Below, in pieces: positions 58,342 through 64,000 of a stretch of 64,000 nucleotides of DNA. This stretch comes from Aurantiochytrium sp. KH105. Taxonomy: Eukaryota > Sar > Bigyra > Thraustochytrida > Thraustochytriidae. Made by a program: the position numbers and the translations under genes. Below the pieces are notes generated by a model that saw only the letters and a program-made list of their open reading frames with translations, was not told the DNA's origin and searched no databases. Location: the NCBI GenBank assembly GCA_003116975.1, contig BGKB01000044.1, forward strand, positions 570,940-634,939, given 5' to 3'. Position 1 is the first letter of the stretch. The number at the start of each line of letters is the position of its first letter.

Positions 58342-61300
58342 ATGGCCAAGAAGAAGGGGACGCAGAGCGGCGCCGAGGGGGCGGGCGGCGCCGCGAAGGT
58401 GCCGACGCGCGGCAAGGGCAAGGCGCCCATCAACTTCGTGGACGAGTCGTACAAGATCCGCATTGACAGGGTTATTGAGGACTTCAAGAGGTCCGGTGAG
58501 GCAGAGTTCAGGTTTCCGAGCTCCTTGAACAACACCGAGCGCAGATACGTCCACGAGGTCTGCAAAAAGGAGGGCCTCGCGTCCAAGTCCCGCGGAAAGG
58601 GAGACGACAGGTACCTCACGGTGAGTCGCAAGGTTGTCTCCAAGAACGCAGATGAGGAAGTCCCGCGTCTGGATCTCGGGAGGCCCAGCGAGAAACTCCT
58701 GGCGGACTTTTTCACAAAATTTCCCATCTCCAAGAGCGAAGAGCAAAATGCACGCGCGCGCTCTTGGCAGGAGGAAGACACGCTTTTCCCCGCGGATGAA
58801 GACTACGAGGATAGCGAAAAAGACGCCCAGAACGGAGGCCGCCCCGCGCCCGCACGCTACATCGAGCCAGCGCCCTTGCCAACGTCGGCGAGCACCACCA
58901 CCTGGGACGAACACTTTACGCACGTGGGCCAGGCGCGACGGCAGCTCCCGGTATGGGCCAAACGGGACGAAATCCTGCGCGCTGTTGAGGCGTGCGATGT
59001 GACGGTGATTACCGGCGAGACTGGCTGCGGCAAGAGTACGCAAATTCCACAGTACCTCATGGAAATGCAAAGCCGTCAGTTCAACATTGTCTGTACGCAG
59101 CCGCGGCGTTTGTCTGCTGTAGCGCTGGCCGATCGCGTCGCGTCAGAAAATGGCACCGGGGACGTTGGAGACGTAGTGGGCTACAGCGTGCGTCTGGAAC
59201 GCAAGCGGTCCGAGCAGACACGATTGCTGTACTGCACCACAGGCGTGCTACTCCGAGAGCTTGCGCATAGTCCCAAGGCGCTTGAGCGCGTCACGCATCT
59301 CGTCATTGACGAAGTGCACGAGCGTGACATCAACTCTGACTTTTTGCTCATGATTGTGCGCGAGCTCTTGCTCCAGCAAAAGAAAGCCTCTTCTTCTTCC
59401 TCCTCGGGCCAAACGAAACTTAAGCTTGTTCTCATGAGCGCCACGATGCAAGTTAATGCTTTTTTGCAATACTTTAGCAACACGCACTATCCCCTCACCT
59501 GTCAGTACGTCAAGGTGCCTGGTAAGCTTTTCAGCGTTCACAAGCTCTTTCTCGAGGATGTTCTTTCCCGCACAAACTATGTCGACCGTCTCATGGAGCG
59601 CAATAAGCGAATTGCCAACGCGCTCGCCTCCATTGCGGACCGAAGCAGCGCCGGGGTGGGCGAAAATGACGCGAGCGGACGGAGAGGTGAAAATCTCGAC
59701 TTTGGCGTGGACAATGGTGCGGCTGAGCCCGTCGAGAGCTTTGTCGAACCCGAAGAGTTCGTGTGTCAGCTGTGTGAGGCCCAGTTCTCATCGCCTGGCG
59801 AGTTTGGCGCGCATGCAGCCTTTTGCACAGGACCTGCCTCGCAGCCTGCCAGCGCATGGGATGTTGGCGAGGACAATGACATTGCGAATGGCGAGAACGG
59901 GAGCAACGAAATTGTGGCCACATGGGAGTCCGCTTGGAATCAAGCGGACGATGATGATGATGATGATGATGTCAATGACGGTGATCAAGGAAACTCAAAC
60001 GATGAGGAAGACGATGGCATGGACGAGGATGACGACGATGACGAAAATGAGGACGAGGGACTCTTGCTTGGATACGGCATCGGTGCAGCCGACAAACCGT
60101 TAGATGCGCCCTTGGCGGCGAATGCTGCTGGAGCAGTCGACGACATTGACGAAGGCGGTGAGGACATGGGTGCAAGCGAGAGCATGAAAGCAACGGACGC
60201 CCAAATTGTGCTTGATCAATATCAGTATGCGCGTCAGCTCACCGGCCTCGATGACGATACGCAGCTCGACATCGACTTGGTCGTCGAGGTTCTTCAGCAA
60301 ATAGAGCAGTCGCATGACGACCTTTCGCGATTCGTCGGGCGAAAGCGAAAGTCTGTGGACGCTGGTTTTGGTCGTCTCGCGGACAAGGGATCTGTGCTCA
60401 TCTTTCTCTCTGGCTGGGACGAGATTGCCAAGCTTTGCGATGCACTGCAAGATCATCCCCTTTTCGGCGACGAATCTCGCTTCTTGGTCCTTCCTTTGCA
60501 TTCGGGTGTGACACCAGCGAGTCAACGACAGGTGTTTAAACGCGCCCCACGAGGCGTGCGCAAGATTATTTGCTCTACGAATATTGCTGAGACCTCGGTG
60601 ACCATTGACGATGTCGTGTACGTCGTCGATCTCGGCACCTCCAAGACGAAGCGCTATGACCCGCACACCAAGGTTTCGAGTCTGACCAACGGCATCATCG
60701 CCAAGGCTAACGCGATTCAGCGCAGCGGGCGCGCCGGACGCGTTCGCTCTGGCATCTGCTTCCGCATGTACTCGCGCACACGTTACGATGCCATGCTGGA
60801 GGAGGAAGCGCCTGAGATGCAGCGCACCGCTCTGGAGGAGGTTTGCCTGCAGAGCTGCGTCTTGTTAGAGAAACGCACGTTTTCTGTAGCGTCCATGGCG
60901 AACAAACGAGTCTTCGTTCGCAACTTTCTAGGTCGCGCCCCAGACGCGCCGCAGGATATTTCTGTGCGCAACGCTCTCAATCTGCTTTTTGAGCTAGGTG
61001 CCATTGGCACAGACGAGAAACTGACTCCTCTAGGGCACGCTCTGGCGCGCCTTCCTCTTGACCCGCGTCTTGGCAAGATGGTGCTCATCGGCACAATGTT
61101 AGGTGTCAAGGAGCAAGCGGTGACACTTGCAGCATTTTTTGCAACGGGCCGAGACCCCTTTGTGATTCCGCTCACAGCCGCAGACCGTAAGCGTTTCGAG
61201 ACGAGTCGCCATCGTCTTACGGGGGGCGAAGACGGAGACCACGTGGCGTGTTTTCGTGCGTACGAAGAGTATTCGCGCATGGGTCGGTCAGCATGCGGGC

Positions 61301-62223
61301 AATACTTTTTGTCGCCGTCCATCATGAATACGGTAGTTCAAACGCGTCGTCAGATCATGAGCCTCTTGCCGAGAATGCCCGTCATTGACTTTCGCCAAGA
61401 GGCCGTCTCGACCGCAACCCTCATTGAAATACTGGCCAGCATTGGAACGTTCCCCAATGTAGCGCTTCAACTTCCTGGGAGCAAGTCGTTGCGTTCGGGT
61501 CCGGAAAAGAAGATTTTGCCGCACAAAAGCTCGGTGCTCAGGCTCGAGGTGAGTGAGGCCCCGAATGCCCACGTTTGGGTCGTATTCGACGAGATGACGC
61601 GTTCGCGCCATTTTTGCAGCATTCGCGGCTGTTCGCGAGTTCTTCCTGTTCTTGTGGCTCTCTTTAGGGGCGTGTACACGCTCGACACGGCCGAGGACGG
61701 GACAACGCGCATACATTTGAATGAATGGGTCGAGCTTTGCGCTGCGAATGACGCTTCCGCTCTGCAGGTAGCAGTGTTGCGCGACCGCCTGGAGATTCTC
61801 TTTGCACGGAGCCTTGTGGACGGGAAAAAGTTCTCGGAGGACGAGACGGCCGCAGCGGGAGCGCTCTTGCGCCTCATTGCTACGGAGCGAACAGGCCAAA
61901 AACTCGACTCGTCCCAGCTCGGCGCAAATGGTGTGCAGGGTGGGCGTGGACGCGGTCGCGGGCGCGGACGTGGTGGCAACGGTTTCCGCGGTGGCCGAGG
62001 CAGCGGAGCTCAGCAAAGTGCCAGTAATGGTCATTACGCACCGCGAGGAGGTGCGAGTGCGGGAAGTGGTGGTCGCGGCCGCGGCCGCGGGCGTGGTCAA
62101 GGGCAGCAAGGACCAGGTCGAGGGCGCGGGCGAGGTCGTGGCCAAAGCCAAGGCCAGGGCCAGGGCCAGGCTCAGCGCGGAGGAGAACGAGGTCGAGGCC
62201 GAGGAGGTCGCGGAAATAGGTAG
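58342..62223 (+). CDS. R3H-DEVH box RNA helicase with inserted zinc finger and RGG tail
   Basis: A 1293-residue DEAH/RHA-family helicase. An R3H domain (about 38-98) binds single-stranded nucleic acid. Helicase motifs: I GETGCGKST near 224, Ia TQPRRLSA, II DEVHERD near 323, III LMSATM near 364, V STNIAETSVTIDD, and VI QRSGRAGRV; then the winged-helix/ratchet and OB regions. Between motif III and lobe 2 there is an unusual insert (about 410-670) with a C2HC-type finger (CQLCEAQF, then H-x4-C) near 473-495 and an acidic run near 533-575. The C-terminus (about 1200-1293) is Arg-Gly rich. The closest architectures known to me are DHX36, YTHDC2 and plant NIH-type R3H helicases, which unwind structured RNA or G-quadruplexes in mRNA decay and translation control. 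The start follows the spacing argument given for the promoter. Confidence 0.87.
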   Translation: MAKKKGTQSGAEGAGGAAKVPTRGKGKAPINFVDESYKIRIDRVIEDFKRSGEAEFRFPSSLNNTERRYVHEVCKKEGLASKSRGKGDDRYLTVSRKVVSKNADEEVPRLDLGRPSEKLLADFFTKFPISKSEEQNARARSWQEEDTLFPADEDYEDSEKDAQNGGRPAPARYIEPAPLPTSASTTTWDEHFTHVGQARRQLPVWAKRDEILRAVEACDVTVITGETGCGKSTQIPQYLMEMQSRQFNIVCTQPRRLSAVALADRVASENGTGDVGDVVGYSVRLERKRSEQTRLLYCTTGVLLRELAHSPKALERVTHLVIDEVHERDINSDFLLMIVRELLLQQKKASSSSSSGQTKLKLVLMSATMQVNAFLQYFSNTHYPLTCQYVKVPGKLFSVHKLFLEDVLSRTNYVDRLMERNKRIANALASIADRSSAGVGENDASGRRGENLDFGVDNGAAEPVESFVEPEEFVCQLCEAQFSSPGEFGAHAAFCTGPASQPASAWDVGEDNDIANGENGSNEIVATWESAWNQADDDDDDDDVNDGDQGNSNDEEDDGMDEDDDDDENEDEGLLLGYGIGAADKPLDAPLAANAAGAVDDIDEGGEDMGASESMKATDAQIVLDQYQYARQLTGLDDDTQLDIDLVVEVLQQIEQSHDDLSRFVGRKRKSVDAGFGRLADKGSVLIFLSGWDEIAKLCDALQDHPLFGDESRFLVLPLHSGVTPASQRQVFKRAPRGVRKIICSTNIAETSVTIDDVVYVVDLGTSKTKRYDPHTKVSSLTNGIIAKANAIQRSGRAGRVRSGICFRMYSRTRYDAMLEEEAPEMQRTALEEVCLQSCVLLEKRTFSVASMANKRVFVRNFLGRAPDAPQDISVRNALNLLFELGAIGTDEKLTPLGHALARLPLDPRLGKMVLIGTMLGVKEQAVTLAAFFATGRDPFVIPLTAADRKRFETSRHRLTGGEDGDHVACFRAYEEYSRMGRSACGQYFLSPSIMNTVVQTRRQIMSLLPRMPVIDFRQEAVSTATLIEILASIGTFPNVALQLPGSKSLRSGPEKKILPHKSSVLRLEVSEAPNAHVWVVFDEMTRSRHFCSIRGCSRVLPVLVALFRGVYTLDTAEDGTTRIHLNEWVELCAANDASALQVAVLRDRLEILFARSLVDGKKFSEDETAAAGALLRLIATERTGQKLDSSQLGANGVQGGRGRGRGRGRGGNGFRGGRGSGAQQSASNGHYAPRGGASAGSGGRGRGRGRGQGQQGPGRGRGRGRGQSQGQGQGQAQRGGERGRGRGGRGNR

Positions 62224-62579
62224 CCCCAAGCTAACATTTACAAGAAAGAACTTGGAACGAATTTAGATGATGACGATGATGTCGACGACAACGACGACGA
62301 CGACGACGAAGAAGAAGAAGAAGAGGGTAAAAAAACCAATAATTTATGAGGGTTATTGCAAAGCCACGCTGCGCTGTAAGAAGAGAAATAAAAGAGCGAT
62401 GCGGGCAAGCAAAGGTTTGACGCGTCCGATTTGAGTCCTCGTGCATGGATCGCGCAAAGAAGCGTGGGCGCGAGCGCGCGTGTGTGTGGGTGTGAGTGCA
62501 AGTGTGTGTGAGTGTGTGAGACGTTGAAATGGGGATGAGGGGGCAAAGAGAAAGCAGATAAAGAAGGCTCGCAGTACTC
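62224..62579. other. Spacer between convergent helicase and bZIP genes
   Basis: 356 bp with GAC/GAA trinucleotide repetition at 62266-62326 and a GTGTGT-rich stretch near 62475-62520. No gene recognised. Confidence 0.6.
62266..62326 (+). repeat. GAT/GAC/GAA trinucleotide repeat
   Basis: Consecutive GATGAT, GACGAC and GAAGAA units directly following the helicase stop codon, in its 3' UTR. Confidence 0.85.
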
Positions 62580-63662
62580 CTACTGCGCCTGAGCCTTGGG
62601 ACGCGGCGAGCCCTCGTCCTGGAAAGGCGATTGAGGAGGGGGCTTGGAAATCTCCTGCATGATTTCGTCCTGACGCTTCTTGTTAAAGGTCCAGAGGCCG
62701 TCGAGCATGTGCACGCAAGCCTGGTTGTCCTCAACCCATTGCAGAAACTTGACAATCTGCTTGGGGGTGATAATCTTGAGAATCTTGTCCATTTGCGCCT
62801 GGCGATTGTACATGTTGCGCTCAACGTCCTTTTCGAACTTTTGCAGCGATAGGAGGCAGCGCTTCATCGAGGCATTCTGCGTTCCGAGCTGGCCGCGCTG
62901 GGCCTTGAGCTCGCTCTTTTGCTTTTCGTCGATTTGGAGCTCTTTACACAGCACACTCCACATGCTGTTCGGGTTCTCGTCCGAGTAGAACTCCTCGTCC
63001 TGCTTGAGGATCCACAGGAGCATTTTGCTGATTTGCGTGGGTAGCAAGAGCTGTTCGAGCTGGTTGATGTGGACCTTGACGAGCTTCTTGCGCTCCTCGC
63101 CGCAGTCCGAGTAGATTTCGGTGTAGTGCTGGAGACGCCTCAGCACGTCCTCGTCGCTGCACTTTTGCTCGAGCATCTGGTTCATCGAGGTGACCTCGTT
63201 CAGCCGGCGCTCCTCGTCGACCTTTCCGCGATTTCCGCGTCCGCTCGTGGCCTCGCCGAGCTTGTTCATGAGCATTTTAAGCTGCAGTTCGAGCTTGCGG
63301 TTCGTCTCGCGCAGACTCGTGACCTCCTCGACAAGGGCCTCGACACGCTCGCGCTTGCGCTTGCGGCAGTTGCGCGCGATCTCGCGATTGCGTTCGAGCC
63401 TCTCCTCGCGCTTCTTCTGGCGCTCGTCGGCCGTCAGCGACTGGTCCTGGTCGATCTCGTCGAGGCCATCATTGAGAAAGACGCTGTCGTATCCCTCCAT
63501 CTTCATGTCGAAGATATCCAGCGAGTCGTCGCTCCCCGGCATGCCGGCCATGCTCGGCATGCCGTTGCCTATCACGGGCGCCGGCGCCATAAAGTTGCCG
63601 CCCACGTTCGCAGGTCCGGGCGCCATGGCGGCGTACTCCTGCGCGACCTGGCGGTGCGCCAT
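62580..63662 (-). CDS. bZIP transcription factor
   Basis: A 360-residue protein, first ATG at 63662. Residues about 1-75 are Met/Pro/Gly-rich with a short acidic patch, a possible activation region. The basic region is near residues 88-105 (ERNREIARNCRKRKRERV), giving N-x3-A-x2-C-R; the first Ala of the common N-x2-A-A pattern is replaced by Ile. It continues into a leucine-zipper helix (VEEVTSLRETNRKLELQLKML). The C-terminal 180 residues form two similar segments (PTQISKMLLWILKQDEEF and PKQIVKFLQWVEDNQACV), reminiscent of the helical FLxWV repeats seen in some plant and stramenopile bZIP proteins. It should bind ACGT-core DNA as a dimer. The target is unknown. Confidence 0.85.
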   Translation of the reverse strand: MAHRQVAQEYAAMAPGPANVGGNFMAPAPVIGNGMPSMAGMPGSDDSLDIFDMKMEGYDSVFLNDGLDEIDQDQSLTADERQKKREERLERNREIARNCRKRKRERVEALVEEVTSLRETNRKLELQLKMLMNKLGEATSGRGNRGKVDEERRLNEVTSMNQMLEQKCSDEDVLRRLQHYTEIYSDCGEERKKLVKVHINQLEQLLLPTQISKMLLWILKQDEEFYSDENPNSMWSVLCKELQIDEKQKSELKAQRGQLGTQNASMKRCLLSLQKFEKDVERNMYNRQAQMDKILKIITPKQIVKFLQWVEDNQACVHMLDGLWTFNKKRQDEIMQEISKPPPQSPFQDEGSPRPKAQAQ

Positions 63663-64000
63663 CTCGACGGGCGCCGCGCGCACAACCGAAGGGCGCGGGG
63701 CGGGGAGGCTGGGGGTTGGGGGAGGGAAGAGGGCAAGCGAGGGCGTGAGCGGAGGCGGTGGTGGCTGCGGCGACGGCGGGGCTGTTCCCGCGCTCGCTGC
63801 TCTTTCCGCGCGGGCTCGTGCCTCGCCCCTTCGCGATCTCCCGCCTTCTTCTTCTTCTCTCTCCTGGATCCCGCCGAGCTCTCTGCGCGCGGGGCGGGCG
63901 AGGGCCGGGCACGCGGGCGCGCGGGCGCGGGCGGGCGGGCGGGCGGGCGGGCGGGCGGGCNGGCCGGGCTTGGTTGGATTTTCATCTGCTTTTGTTTACT
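63663..64000. promoter_or_regulatory. Upstream region of the bZIP gene, window end
   Basis: About 340 bp, very GC-rich, including a GGGC repeat at 63929-63968 interrupted by one N at 63961. Probably the bZIP promoter and 5' UTR. Confidence 0.45.
63929..63968 (+). repeat. (GGGC)n microsatellite with an ambiguous base
   Basis: About ten GGGC units with an N at 63961. The purity of the run probably caused the ambiguous call. Confidence 0.9.

Overview
This is nuclear DNA of a unicellular eukaryote, GC-rich and gene-dense. Most genes are single long ORFs, but three have short spliceosomal introns (96-141 bp) whose six donors all read GTAAGT or GTACGT. The gene set (NMD3, a WDR33/Pfs2 polyadenylation factor, DNA polymerase iota, a Patched-type RND permease, an ankyrin-SAM-SWIM-TKL kinase, BAR, J-domain and bZIP proteins) and the sequence style (strong G/C third positions, acidic tails, many pure microsatellites) fit a thraustochytrid (Labyrinthulomycetes, Stramenopiles) such as Aurantiochytrium or Hondaea. 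That placement is inference; no marker gene is present to prove it. One assembly gap of 25 Ns lies in a CTTT array (56693-56717) and a single N at 63961.

Layout. 1-7.5 kb: an unknown tail-anchored protein, a BAR-domain protein and, convergent to it, a large RING/IBR-like protein. 7.5-14.8 kb: the only long gene-poor stretch, holding a decayed tandem-repeat array (about 9.4-10.35 kb) and GC-rich low-complexity DNA. 14.8-22.4 kb: thymidine phosphorylase, a large unknown protein and a convergent type II membrane O-fucosyltransferase-like protein. 24.4-28.4 kb: a convergent pair of paralogous membrane-anchored JmjC/cupin oxygenases flanking a 24-bp minisatellite. 30.6-40.2 kb: the ankyrin-SAM-SWIM-kinase, the Patched-like permease and NMD3. 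40.25-46.9 kb: DNA polymerase iota (tail-to-tail with NMD3, head-to-head with an SV2/SVOP-like transporter) and WDR33 fused to a cold-shock domain. 48-51.4 kb: tandem short-chain dehydrogenases. 51.8-56.2 kb: an LRR/IQ protein with four copies of a C-terminal module, and a small acidic unknown. 57-62.2 kb: a three-exon J-protein head-to-head with an R3H/DEVH helicase that carries a zinc finger between its RecA lobes. 62.6-63.7 kb: a bZIP factor.

There is no operon-like functional cluster, but RNA and DNA maintenance functions (NMD3, WDR33-CSD, Pol iota, R3H helicase) and endomembrane functions (O-FucT-like, JmjC pair, Patched-like, SDR pair, SV2-like) recur. The organisation is largely convergent or divergent pairs with very short 3' spacers (57-413 bp for most). 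I found no single obvious new defence- or island-type system. The most unusual items are domain fusions (WDR33+CSD; ankyrin-SAM-SWIM-TKL; R3H-DEVH with inserted finger), the four-copy module protein, the two recent duplications, and the recurrence of short tandem repeats just upstream of start codons.
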